Source: Sinorhizobium psoraleae
GTDB taxonomy: Bacteria; Pseudomonadota; Alphaproteobacteria; Rhizobiales; Rhizobiaceae
DNA: 64,000 nt
Assembly (NCBI RefSeq): GCF_013283645.1
Contig: NZ_JABEKV010000007.1
Location: 1,593 to 65,592 of the forward strand
Direction of reading: 5' to 3'
Position 1 is the first letter of the stretch; each line of letters begins with the position of its first letter. The notes under the pieces are model-generated. The model was not told the origin of the DNA. It worked only from the letters and a program-made list of their open reading frames with translations, and ran no database searches. This document shows, piece after piece, positions 53,899 to 63,029 of the stretch. The position numbers were made by a program, and so were the translations under genes.

Positions 53899-54519
53899 AT
53901 GCCATCCCTTCTGCACCTCGACTCCAGCATACTCGGCGAAAACTCTGTCAGCCGCGCACTTTCGGCTGCGGTGGTCGCACGCCTCAAGAATCTCGATCCG
54001 ACTATTGACGTGGTTTATCGCGACCTCGCGGCTTACCCGATCCCGCACCTCTCGGGCAGTTACGTGGCCGTCGTTAGGGGAGGCTTAGAAGCCGGCCACG
54101 ATGCCGCGCTTCAGGCCGACCTTGAACTCGGCGGAAACGTTCTGGAAGAATTTCTGGCAGCCGAAACGATCGTTCTTGGCGTGGCGCAGTATAATTTCAG
54201 CGTGCCCAGCCAACTGAAAGCGTGGATTGATCGCATCGCGGTCCCAGGCAAGACCTTTCGCTACACCGAAAAGGGACCCGAAAGCTTGGTAGCAAGCAAG
54301 AGGGTCATCATAGCTCTGGCGCGCGGTGGCTTCTACGGGCCGGGTTCCCCAGCCGAGAATTTCGAGCATACGCTGAGTTATTTGAAGAGCGTGTTCGCCT
54401 TCATAGGTATTGCCAATCCTGAGGTCATCGTCGCAGATGGCATTAACGTGAGTTCCGAACAGCGCGACGCCTCCCTGCAGGAGGCAAAGGCGCAGATAGC
54501 CGGCCTGAGGGCGGCATAG
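53899..54519 (+). CDS. azoR: FMN-dependent NADH-azoreductase
   Basis: A 206-residue flavodoxin-fold enzyme. Landmarks are the N-terminal phosphate-binding SSILGENSVSRALS (residues 9-22), QYNFSVPSQLKAWIDRIAVP near residues 96-115, GKTFRYTEKGPESL and ALARGGFYGPGSP. It reduces azo compounds and, more generally, quinones by two electrons with NADH. Quinone-detoxifying AzoR genes are often controlled by a divergent TetR protein, as here. Confidence 0.88.
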   Translation: MPSLLHLDSSILGENSVSRALSAAVVARLKNLDPTIDVVYRDLAAYPIPHLSGSYVAVVRGGLEAGHDAALQADLELGGNVLEEFLAAETIVLGVAQYNFSVPSQLKAWIDRIAVPGKTFRYTEKGPESLVASKRVIIALARGGFYGPGSPAENFEHTLSYLKSVFAFIGIANPEVIVADGINVSSEQRDASLQEAKAQIAGLRAA

Positions 54520-54678
54520 GTCACCACCAACGCGCGTGCGCTGAAGGCCTCTAAGAGCCCAGTCAATCACCGCGAGGACGGTTTGTCAGCCTCATCATCC
54601 TTGGGCGCGAACCGGCTCCGAGCGGCCGCCATCCCGTAACGCTTCGCCATCGACCTCCTAACCTTATTTCCGCATGCG

Positions 54679-54969
54679 ATCGCGGAACTCGGTGAGGTCA
54701 TTGGTGGGATCGGGGTTGGGGCCGGCCAGATACACCTCAATGCCAACGAGATCGCGGCGGCAGCCGACGACTCGCGCAGCGCACGGAGCGTCAGGCGGCC
54801 AACCTCGAAGAGACCGCGGCTGCAGTGGAACAGGTGACATGCTCCGTGCAGCAGACGGCCGAAAGCGCAGACCAGGCGAATTCGACGGTGATGGCGGCAC
54901 GTGCGAATGCAGAATAGAGCGGCGAGATCGTCAGCCACGCCATCGGTGTGATGCGGGAGATTCAGACGC
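54679..54969 (+). pseudogene. Fragment of a methyl-accepting chemotaxis receptor
   Basis: The frame reads ELGEVIGGIGVGAGQIHLNA, NEIAAAADDS, then after a small deletion shifts and continues RTERQAANLEETAAAVEQVT, SVQQTAESADQANSTVMAAR and ANAE, hits an in-frame TAG near 54,915, and goes on as SGEIVSHAIGVMREIQ. This is the start of the signalling domain of an MCP. It lacks the sensor and the conserved hairpin tip, so it is a dead internal fragment. Confidence 0.75.
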
Positions 54970-55583
54970 ATAACGTCACACACTATTCCGGCGATTCTGC
55001 CGTATCATGGCAAGGCGCTTTCTGTTGATGAATCGAAGGAGCGTCATCCCAGTGCAAATCAGACCGTGCCCCTCTTTGCGCATCGGAGGGCGTGAGTTTG
55101 ATTAGGCGATTTGTGCTGCGGATATCATCATGGCCAGCGGTTTCGACCGCGCAACAGGCCGAACATATGACCGCACCGCTCCATAGATTCAAAGACAGGA
55201 GTGGCCCTTGTCAAGCAGGCCGTTCCACATATGAGGGGAGGGGGAATCGGGCCTCCCCTCAACATGATTGTGGGCCAGGTCGGTCCTGGCCCACGGTCAT
55301 CGGCGGTCGTGAAAGCGGGAAGGGCCGATCACGGGGGGGAGGAACGTGACCGGCCCGCGACGGATGTCACTCAGCCGCTTGGGGGAACTGCTCGTCTTCA
55401 GCGATGCTCGTATCGGGAGCAACCACTCCCGCCAGCCATCACTCTTATAAAACTGCCTTGGGGCGAATTGCGGCGCGATTACCCCATGTTTAGCATAGCG
55501 CCGCCCGAAGGGCGGAAACCGGGACCGACATGGGATAATTGCGGTCGGTGCTATCCTGCCGCCGTTAAACCCGGGAGCAGGCC
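54970..55583. other. Intergenic debris upstream of IS110 copy
   Basis: No frame here shows family features. The left end of the IS110 element should lie in the last 100 bases, but IS110 ends lack clear inverted repeats, so I cannot place it. Confidence 0.4.
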
Positions 55584-56623
55584 ATGGAACAGTTCGTCGG
55601 ATTGGATGTGTCGCAGGACATCACCCACGTGTGCGTCATTGGCAGCGATGGCAAGATCGTTTGGCAGGGCACATGTCTGTCGACACCGGAGGGCATTTCG
55701 AGCGCCATCAAAGCCAAGGCGCCGCATGCGATCCGGATCGGACTGGAGAGCGGTCCGCTGTCGACCTGGCATTGGCACGCGCTCAAAGCCGAAGGATTGC
55801 CGATCGTCTGCCTCGACGCCCGCCACGCCAAGGCGGCTTTGAACATGCAAATCAACAAGACAGACAAGAACGATGCTCATGGCCTGGCACAAATCGTCAA
55901 GGCTGGCTGGTACCGCGAAGTCGGCGTCAAAAGCCTCGACAGTCACACGGTCCGATCGATGCTGGGGGCGCGGGCCCAACTCGTCGCCATGCGCGTTGAG
56001 GTGAGCAACCAGATCAGAGGAATGCTGAAGACCTTCGGAATTGTCCTCAGGTGACGTGACGGACTGTCGTTCGAAACATTGGTCAGCGAAGCGTGCGCGC
56101 CAGGTGCTGGTCGCGTGGGCCACACCGTACGCGCTTTGCTTACGGTCTACACCATCCTGAAGCAGCAAATTCTCTGCCTCGATCGAGAGCTGGCACGCTA
56201 TGCCAGGGGAAGCGAGACATGCCGCCGGCTGATGACGATTCCCGGAATAGGGCTGCTGACGGCGATCGCTTTCATCGCCGCGATCGATGATCCGGTGAGG
56301 TTCGCAAAGTCGAGCAGCGTTGGAGCCTATCTCGGCCTGACGCCCAGGCGCTATCAGTCGGGCGAGGCCGACCACAACGGCAAGATCTCCAAGTGCGGAG
56401 ATCCTCTCGTGCGCGCCTACCTGTTCGAGGCCGCGACCACCTTGTTGACGCGGGTCGAGAAATGGTCGGCGCTAAAGGCCTGGGGTCTGCGGATCGCGAA
56501 GAAGAGCGGCATGAAAAAGCCGCCGTCGCCGTTGCCCGTAAGATGGCCGTCATCATGCACCGTTTGTGGGCGACTGGCGGAACGTTCCGATGGTCGTCGA
56601 GCGCAGCGATCGAGACCGCTTAG
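55584..56623 (+). pseudogene. IS110-family transposase, nonsense-mutated and frameshifted
   Basis: Residues of the DEDD nuclease (MEQFVGLDVSQDITHVCVIG, INKTDKNDAHGLAQIVKAGW) are followed by a TGA at 56052 in an otherwise open frame. The same frame resumes with RDGLSFETLVSEA and the transposase_20 domain (LMTIPGIGLLTAIAFIAAID, SVGAYLGLTPRRYQSGEADH). In an A-run near 56,512-56,517 one extra base shifts the frame; the natural end KAAVAVARKMAVIMHRLWAT continues to TAG 56623. Two lesions make it inactive. It is unrelated in detail to the IS110 fragment at 23 kb. Confidence 0.85.
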
Positions 56624-56856
56624 GGGCGTCTCGATCGCTCACCAGATCCGTCACCTGACGGCAGCCCTGTCCCTTGCCAGGACGAAGCAGTGGTAACCCC
56701 GCGGGGGCAGTTGCGAGCCTTCTGAAACAGAACCGCGCGACCGACATTGGGAACCACAGCATCCGATGCCATGATGTGGCGAGCGCCCGTCTCGACCACG
56801 GAGAGAACAGTGAATCCGGCAAGAGCAGACTGTGAGACAGCAGTCAGCGCTGCTGT

Positions 56857-57759
56857 TCAGCCAACCGCGGCCGTGGACGTCGGGCCGTGGGCGATCGCAC
56901 CCTTGACGGCACTGATCCGTTCCAAGATCAGGTCGCGATAGGCTGCCGCAGAGATTCCTCGGTCTTCGATGCGAGTAAGACCGCGCGAGACAGGAATTAA
57001 AAGATCGCCCTGCTGGGTTCCACGAAGGGCATGTATGCTGCTGGCATCACCGCCTTGTGCACCAAGGCCCGGAGCCAGAATGATGGAGCGCGGGAGAAGC
57101 ATTCGCAGCCGCCTTCCTTCATGCGGAACCGTCGCTCCGATAACGGCACCAATCGGGTTCAAACCTTCAGGGTCTGGAGCAAGACCTGCGATGAGATCGG
57201 CAAGGTGATCGGAGATCAGTCGGTTCCCCGTCATCTTGTCCTGCAGCCAACCAGCGCCGGGATTCGATGTGCGGCAGAGCACAAAAAGGCCTTTGCCGTA
57301 GCGTTTTGCGGTTGCGGCAAAAGGCTCGAGCGTGTCTGGGCCCATCAGCGGGTTGACCGTCAGGCAATCCGCTTCGAAGTCACCGCCTCCGCCTCCGCCT
57401 TCGGACGCCGGCGTCAGATAGGCGTGGGCATAGGCGGCGGCGGTTGCTCCGATGTCGCCCCTTTTGGCATCCAGGATCACTCCCATTCCGGCGGCCTTGG
57501 CCCGCTTCATGCCTAATGAGAGCGCCGTAAGACCGGAAAGGCCGCACGCTTCGAAGTAGGCGCTCTGAAATTTTACGAATCCGACCTGTCCCTCGATGGC
57601 ATCTAAGACGAAATCGACGAAGCGGCTAATCCAGGGAATGCCGTCATCCTGCTCAAAGAAAGCAGGCATATCCACCAGCGAAGGATCAATGCCAGCAACG
57701 AGCTCGCTGAATTTAGCGGTATTGTGCTGAACTAATTCTACCCAGGGAATTGACGACAT
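56857..57759 (-). CDS. pyrF: Orotidine-5'-phosphate decarboxylase
   Basis: A 300-residue type-2 (PyrF) OMP decarboxylase, which makes UMP from OMP. The catalytic motif LDAKRGDIGATAAAYAHAYL is present near residue 95, with LVDMPAFFEQDDGIPW earlier, FEADCLTVNPLMGPDTLEPF in the middle and the phosphate-binding ILAPGLGAQGGD near 230. A run of six glycines precedes FEAD, likely a loop expansion. It is isolated, next to a dead insertion element. Usually pyrF is core-chromosomal, so this may be a second copy on an accessory replicon. Confidence 0.9.
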   Translation of the reverse strand: MSSIPWVELVQHNTAKFSELVAGIDPSLVDMPAFFEQDDGIPWISRFVDFVLDAIEGQVGFVKFQSAYFEACGLSGLTALSLGMKRAKAAGMGVILDAKRGDIGATAAAYAHAYLTPASEGGGGGGDFEADCLTVNPLMGPDTLEPFAATAKRYGKGLFVLCRTSNPGAGWLQDKMTGNRLISDHLADLIAGLAPDPEGLNPIGAVIGATVPHEGRRLRMLLPRSIILAPGLGAQGGDASSIHALRGTQQGDLLIPVSRGLTRIEDRGISAAAYRDLILERISAVKGAIAHGPTSTAAVG

Positions 57760-58335
57760 TTGCTGGATTCCTGTTGTCGCGAAAATCGTTGCAGCGGTTC
57801 ACCGTGACGCGCAAGCATAATATGCCTTTCAGGCGGACATCAACTTCGCCGTGTGTGTCAGAGTACGGCATGTCATCTCACCTGAGCAGCAACAGCGGGG
57901 GAAAAAAGCCACTCGACTGGGGATCCGCAATTAGAGAACTGCCCCCGGCAAGCGGTTCATTTTGGTCTTCCACCTCTGGTGCCGGCGTTTCCCACAAGCC
58001 TTCGGCAAACCCTACGGCGCTCTCATGACGATCGCTGGTGTGCTGCGCGACTGTCGCCTGACGACGATTGATCACGCACTCATCCGCGGATTGGTTACCG
58101 CGCGACCCTGTTCCAGCGTGGACCTGCCTCCTTCAACCTGGCGGGCATCCGATTTCCTGCCCCAGCGCCGTATCGGGGATTGTCCTACGTCGATCAGACC
58201 GCGCAGCACGCCACCCAGGTCCCATGTCCTTCCCCTGAATCCCAGCGTCAGGGGCCAGAGATGACTTATTTCAGTCATTGCGCTCACACTGCGTTCTCGG
58301 TTGGAGCGTCGATCTCCGCGACAGGTCGGCTAAGA
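57760..58335. other. Intergenic stretch, nothing recognised
   Basis: Neither strand has a frame with domain features or a good ribosome site. It includes the upstream region of pyrF (first 100 bases). No hairpin or repeat stands out. Confidence 0.4.
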
Positions 58336-58653
58336 TCATTTCGACTTTATGTACGCGACGAGATCGGCGATCTCGGCACGAGTCAGGGACAGGTTCGGCA
58401 TGCGGGAGTGGTGAGGCGTAGCCAAGAACGCCGAAAGGCTTCTCTCATCAAACCGTTCCGATTCACCCATCTGAGCAAACGTCGGGACAGTATCAGAGCC
58501 GCGAACTTGTCCAGGTGCAACGACGTGACACTCGCTGCACCAGCGTTCGGCGATGGCGCGGCCGCGGAGTCGATCGGCCGCGGTGCTCTCGCTAGTGATC
58601 ATCAGAAGGAGAGCAACGGCAACAGCGCTTTGCAGTCCACTTATTCGCTTCAT
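58336..58653 (-). CDS. Small periplasmic cytochrome c
   Basis: About 105 residues from ATG 58653 (MKRISGLQSAVAVALLLMIT, signal peptide ending STA-AD); starts 5 or 10 codons upstream are also possible since no ribosome site decides. One haem motif WCSECH follows at about residues 38-43, and the axial Met is likely in SRMPNLSLTRAEIADLVAYI. A standard class I monohaem carrier. It lies 70 bases downstream of a small gene preceded by a FixK-type box, suggesting low-oxygen expression. Confidence 0.82.
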   Translation of the reverse strand: MKRISGLQSAVAVALLLMITSESTAADRLRGRAIAERWCSECHVVAPGQVRGSDTVPTFAQMGESERFDERSLSAFLATPHHSRMPNLSLTRAEIADLVAYIKSK

Positions 58654-58723
58654 TGCAGCCGTGTCCATTGAGTTCGCCGGCAAGGGTTCGCGTCACCGGC
58701 TAGGATTGCAACTGACGCCTCTC

Positions 58724-59014
58724 TCAAGCCGCGTCCGGATGAAGAGTCTTCCAAGCAGAAACATCAGTCGCGGTTACTGCCACGTGCCCATCGGACGTGA
58801 GCTTCTTGCCATCGAATTTGTTGGACGCGATGTCGCTGAAGACTGAGACATATTCCTGCAGGCGGCACTCGTTGCAAAGCGGCGGATCGGCGATATCGAG
58901 AAGCGCCTCCTTTGTCACCCGAACGATCTCATCGCCTCCGACATCTCTCTCCATGATCAGAAGTGCCTCGTCACCCGATGCCTTCATCATTCCACTGATC
59001 AACTTTAAGGGCAT
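58724..59014 (-). CDS. Hypothetical protein (96 aa) behind FixK-type box
   Basis: ATG 59014 has a GGGAGGACG site and gives MPLKLISGMMKASGDEALLI. The protein is soluble, with a beta-rich first half (MERDVGGDEIVRVTKEALLD) and two cysteines in PPLCNECRLQEY, which could bind metal. I do not recognise a family. A FixK-type box lies 70-83 bases upstream. Confidence 0.6.
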   Translation of the reverse strand: MPLKLISGMMKASGDEALLIMERDVGGDEIVRVTKEALLDIADPPLCNECRLQEYVSVFSDIASNKFDGKKLTSDGHVAVTATDVSAWKTLHPDAA

Positions 59015-59083
59015 TTTCGTCCTCCCGGCACATAAGCGATTCATGCTCACTCAAGCATTATGCTTCACGCGCAGAGAAACTCC

Positions 59084-59097
59084 TTGATCAAGCTCAA
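59084..59097. promoter_or_regulatory. FixK/FNR-type box (9 of 10)
   Basis: TTGATCAAGCTCAA fits TTGAT-N4-ATCAA with one mismatch and fits the Bradyrhizobium FixK2 pattern TTGA-N6-TCAA exactly. It lies 70 bases upstream of the 96-residue gene and also close to the end of the quinone-reductase gene. Confidence 0.6.
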
Positions 59098-59128
59098 AGA
59101 CGGATTTCCAATCCTGATCCGTTTGAAG

Positions 59129-59710
59129 TCAGCGGGCCTGTCTGCCGTAGTCGCGCATGTCATCGATCCAGCGCGAGCGCTTCTTCTCGTCGGCAAAGGA
59201 GAGGCCGTATAAGCTCTCCCGGATGGGTTTGATTCCGGCAAAGCGCAACATGCTGCGCTCGAAACTGCGAACGCCGTATGCGCCGAAGTACCACCGGTAA
59301 AGAAGCACCGGCATTCCCATGGTGACGATTATGCGGGCGGAGCGCCCGGCAAGCAGCCGCTTCGGGAAGCCGTCCTTCTTGTATTCCATTGCAAAACCCG
59401 GCCTGAAAATATGCTCGAGAAAGCCTTTGAGCAGGGCCGGCATCGTTCCATGCCAAAGAGGAAACAGAAAGACCCAGTGTTCGGCCCAGCGCATGTCCTC
59501 CCGAGCCTGCTCCAGGCCCGGTGGTAGTGCCCCGGTCTCGAAATCTTCCTGGGTCCGCAGCAGCGGGAACTCGAGCTTTGCTACCTCTATGCGCCGCACT
59601 TCGTGTCCCGCGGCCGTGGCGGCCTCGGCATAAGCGTCAGCCATGGCGTGCAGGAGGTGCTGCCCGGCCGGGTCCGGATGGCCCTGGACAATCGTGATGT
59701 GCCTGGTCAT
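59129..59710 (-). CDS. Flavodoxin-like NAD(P)H:quinone oxidoreductase
   Basis: A 193-residue enzyme of the NQO/KefF family. Motifs: QGHPDPAGQHLLHAMADAYA (FMN/FAD phosphate region, residues 9-28), WVFLFPLWHGTMPALLKGFL (about 79-98) and RIIVTMGMPVLLYRWYFGAY. It would reduce quinones by two electrons, protecting against redox stress. It lies between the small microaerobic genes and a hydrolase relic, same strand. Confidence 0.85.
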   Translation of the reverse strand: MTRHITIVQGHPDPAGQHLLHAMADAYAEAATAAGHEVRRIEVAKLEFPLLRTQEDFETGALPPGLEQAREDMRWAEHWVFLFPLWHGTMPALLKGFLEHIFRPGFAMEYKKDGFPKRLLAGRSARIIVTMGMPVLLYRWYFGAYGVRSFERSMLRFAGIKPIRESLYGLSFADEKKRSRWIDDMRDYGRQAR

Positions 59711-59767
59711 CTGCTGTGCTCCGTAAAAACACGACGCATGCTATTGAACGCCTGTCAGCTCTTTCGC

Positions 59768-60393
59768 TCATGACCGCGTCGACGAAACTGCCGGTGCAGG
59801 CGCCTTTGGCCGAACAAGGGTTCCGGCACCGGATCCGGAGGGCTGCATTGTGCCTGTCTGAGCAAGGAAATCGCTAACGGCTTCCTTAACCCTTTCGCCG
59901 TGTCCGACGAGCAGATGGCCGCCGGTGTGGTAGACGATCAGCTTCGATGGCGAAACGCCAGCTCGACTGCCGAGCGCGCGCCAGCCGAGACGCCGACGAC
60001 CACGGCTTCGTCGATCTGAAGCTGGGAGAGCAGCGCCACATGGGCATCGGCCCGCGCGGCGGGCGAAATATTGGCCGGAATAGGCGTTTCCAGATACCCG
60101 AAGCGAGACGGGGCGACCACCCGAAAGCCGCTTCCGACCAGATCGGCAACGTTGGTCAGACCCTGATCCCATCCACCACCTGCGCCGTGAATGGACAGGA
60201 GCGGAATGCCGTCGCCTCTCTCGGCATATTCGATGGGACCCGCGGCAGTATTGGCAATACGCGCGCCATTGGCGACTGCGGAGCGCGCGCGATCGATGTC
60301 ATTGCTGAAGGACAGGAAAATCAACCCGCCTGCGACCGCGACAGCGATAGATCCCGCTGACAACATCCACCCGATCCAACCCATGGCCGCCAT
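59768..60393 (-). pseudogene. Alpha/beta hydrolase with internal deletion
   Basis: From ATG 60393 the frame has a membrane anchor (SIAVAVAGGLIFLSFS), the oxyanion region LLSIHGAGGGWDQGLTNVAD and the nucleophile elbow VVVGVSAGARSAVELAFRHR, then stops at 59938. In another frame the normal C-terminus follows directly (KLIVYHTGGHLLVGHGERVK, EAVSDFLAQ), with the catalytic His. About 90 residues between the Ser and His regions, including the Asp, are missing, so a deletion plus frameshift destroyed the gene. Confidence 0.75.
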
Positions 60394-60494
60394 CCTGGAA
60401 TTTCAATCTTTTGGGTATCCTAGTCGGGTTGAGCCTTGAGGACTTGATCTCGCTCAAAAGGACCGGCGATCGAGCCATTTCGATCCGGTGTTTC

Positions 60495-62822
60495 CTACTG
60501 CTCGTCCTCGAGCAAGCGATAGATTTCCAGCTCCTGGGCAAAGTGCAGGCGGGTGATCGCTTCGAGCCCGTGGAGCAGCCGCTGGATTTCGTAGCGCTGC
60601 GCCGGGCTCGGCCCGTGCGCACCGAGGGCCTTTCGAAGGGAAGTCAGGCTGTGGACCTGACGCTGAATCTCCATGTGAGCCCTACTCATGCCGGCAAAGG
60701 CATCCGGCGTGGCCGCCCGACTGCGCAGTCTCGGATAGAGTTCCTCGTCGTCCTGCCGCTCGTGCGGCAGAAGACGTCGACGGAGCAGGGCGTCCAGGTC
60801 CGCAAGCTCTTTACGGATTTCCGTTTTCGGCAGGTTTTGAATGCGTTCGGTCGTATGGCGTAGCTCGTCAACCACGTCCATCAGGGCACGATGCTCGGCT
60901 TCGAGCTGCATGAGCTCCGCGTGCGGCAAATGTGTTGTTTTCTGCCAGCCGTGGTTAGGGCTTCCAAGAGCGCGCAGCGCGTTCAAGATGGCAACGACGT
61001 CGATCGCTTCCTGCAGCAGTGCACCCTGGACCGGTGTCAGGTAGCCGAAGGCTGCCGCAAACATGCCAGCAACGGACAGGCCCATCCCCATGTAGACGCT
61101 CTGGAGGGCTATGCTGCGTGACCGGTGCGCGATCCGGATGGCGCTGACGAGGCGATCGAGCCTGTCCACCAGAATCACGACGTCCGCCGCTTCCGAGGAG
61201 GCAGCCGCCCCGCGCGCGCCCATGGCTACCCCGACGTCGGCGGCTGCGAGAGCCGGCGCGTCGTTGACGCCATCACCCACCATCATGACCGGTCCTGCCG
61301 ATCTTTCCGCTTCCACAATCCGAGTCTTGTCCTCCGGCTTCAATTCGGCGACAACGCTGTCCAATCCCAGGAAGGACTGAAGGCTTTCCGCCAGCTCAGT
61401 GCGATCCCCGGTCGCAAGCACGATCCGGTCGACGCCGGCATCGCGCAATCGCCTCAGCACGCTGCCGGCCTCCGGCCTGACCTCGTCGGCAAGCAGAAAC
61501 GCCCCCGCGAGAATTCCGTCCTTGGCGGCGAGAACCGAGACGGTGCCATCCCTCCGGATCCACTCCCGGATCTCTCGCGAGAAGGCGGTCTCCACAATCC
61601 TGGCGCTGACGAAATCCCAGCCGCCCACTGCGATTTCGTGACCGTCTATGTTGCCGGTCATGCCGGAACCTGCTACTTCAAGGGATCCCGACGGTGCGAC
61701 AAGTTTCAGTTCCCGCTCGCGGGCGGCTGCGACCAACGCGCGGGCGATCACGTGATGTGAGCCCTGATCCAGCGATGCCGCGAGACGCAGCACTTCCATA
61801 GGGTCGAGATCGGTGCGGGTCTTGATCTCGATTAGACGGGCGCGGCCATCGGTAATGGTCCCGGTCTTGTCGAGGATTACCGTCTTCATGCGCGCAAGCA
61901 TCTCTAGCGCACCTCCGCCCTTCACGAGCACACCTTTGCCGGCGCAGCGGGAGACGCCGGAGATGATCGCTATCGGGACCGCGAGAATAAGCGGGCATGG
62001 TGTCGCAATGACCAGCACCGCAAGCGCGCGGATCGCTTCACCGCTCGCGATCCAGGCCCCGCCCGCCAAAACGATTGTGACTACAAGAAATACGAGCGCG
62101 TAACTGTCGGCCAGCCGAACAATAGGCGCCTTCGCGGCCTTTGCGGCCGCCACCAGACTAACGATTGCCGCGTAGGTACTGTCGCTCGCCGCGCTGGAGG
62201 CTACCATTTCAAAGGCATCTCCGGCGTTCATCGTGCCGCTCGTTACGGGCTCGCCGGAGCCGCGGCGGACCGGCAGGGCTTCGCCCGTCAGGGCCGACTC
62301 GTCCAGCACTGCGATTCCATCCAGCACGTTTCCGTCGACGGGCACCACCTCGCCACGGCGTATCAGGATTCGGGCGCCAGGATTCAGTTCTTCGATGGAA
62401 ACCTCCTGCAACTGCCCATCCGCGTAACGAGCGGCGGTACGCGGTACCCGATTGAGCAGCGCCGTCAGTTCCCGGCGTGCGCGCCTTTGAGCGAAATCCT
62501 CGAGCGCCTGCCCACCCGTGTACATCAGTGCGACGATGCTGCCGGTGAGGTATTCGCCGAGAAGCAGGGCGCCGCCCATCGCGAGCGCCGCGATGAGATC
62601 CAGCCCGAATTCCTTCCTTCCAAGACTGATGACGATCTCGGCAATGAGGCTCGCAAGGATAATCGCGGTGCCTGCAGCCCAGGACGAGGCGCTGAGGTCG
62701 GGTCGGTCGGCGAGCCAGGCGGCCGTGCCGGCGAGCAAGGCTACAGCGATGAGGGAGAGGAGAATCCGCCTACCCAGCTCTCTCCCTTGCCAAAACGGTT
62801 CGACAACTCGGCTCTTGGTCAA
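60495..62822 (-). CDS. nia: P1B-5-type (Ni/Fe) ATPase with hemerythrin-like C-terminus
   Basis: A 775-residue heavy-metal P-type ATPase starting at TTG with GGAGAG upstream. Core motifs: LTGEALPVRRGSG, metal-site TPC in VIATPCPLILAVPIA instead of CPC, LDKTGTITDG and MVGDGVNDAPALAAADVG. The last 150 residues form a hemerythrin-like helix bundle with possible iron ligands (LEAEHRALMDVVDELRH, LPHERQDDEELYP, SRAHMEIQRQVHS, LHFAQELEIYR). TPC plus hemerythrin defines the P1B-5 group; Nia of Sinorhizobium meliloti exports Ni and Fe(II). A FixK2-like site lies 52 bases upstream. The symbol follows that homology. Confidence 0.85.
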   Translation of the reverse strand: MTKSRVVEPFWQGRELGRRILLSLIAVALLAGTAAWLADRPDLSASSWAAGTAIILASLIAEIVISLGRKEFGLDLIAALAMGGALLLGEYLTGSIVALMYTGGQALEDFAQRRARRELTALLNRVPRTAARYADGQLQEVSIEELNPGARILIRRGEVVPVDGNVLDGIAVLDESALTGEALPVRRGSGEPVTSGTMNAGDAFEMVASSAASDSTYAAIVSLVAAAKAAKAPIVRLADSYALVFLVVTIVLAGGAWIASGEAIRALAVLVIATPCPLILAVPIAIISGVSRCAGKGVLVKGGGALEMLARMKTVILDKTGTITDGRARLIEIKTRTDLDPMEVLRLAASLDQGSHHVIARALVAAARERELKLVAPSGSLEVAGSGMTGNIDGHEIAVGGWDFVSARIVETAFSREIREWIRRDGTVSVLAAKDGILAGAFLLADEVRPEAGSVLRRLRDAGVDRIVLATGDRTELAESLQSFLGLDSVVAELKPEDKTRIVEAERSAGPVMMVGDGVNDAPALAAADVGVAMGARGAAASSEAADVVILVDRLDRLVSAIRIAHRSRSIALQSVYMGMGLSVAGMFAAAFGYLTPVQGALLQEAIDVVAILNALRALGSPNHGWQKTTHLPHAELMQLEAEHRALMDVVDELRHTTERIQNLPKTEIRKELADLDALLRRRLLPHERQDDEELYPRLRSRAATPDAFAGMSRAHMEIQRQVHSLTSLRKALGAHGPSPAQRYEIQRLLHGLEAITRLHFAQELEIYRLLEDEQ

Positions 62823-62873
62823 CGTGCTCTCCGACTGATCTTGTGAAGGATACTGGATTACAGGATCGTTGGC

Positions 62874-62887
62874 TTGATCCCGCGCAA
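62874..62887. promoter_or_regulatory. FixK2-like box upstream of P1B-5 ATPase
   Basis: TTGATCCCGCGCAA fits the FixK2 pattern TTG(A/C)-N6-(T/G)CAA; it matches FNR consensus in 8 of 10. It lies 52-65 bases upstream of the TTG start. Weaker than the other two sites. Confidence 0.4.
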
Positions 62888-63029
62888 GGGCCCTACGGAA
62901 TCGCTAAACGGCGGCCGAGGCAAAAAAATGCATGCCATGTGATGGCGGCGCCATTCTTCGACGATCGCGAGCTTGCAACACGGGGTCGCATTTGCTTTCC
63001 TTGCCAGGGTTTCACTTGGATCATCACAA

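Noticed and set aside
54567..54983. 138-codon minus-strand frame over the chemotaxis relic
   Set aside because: Antisense to recognisable receptor sequence; no ribosome site.
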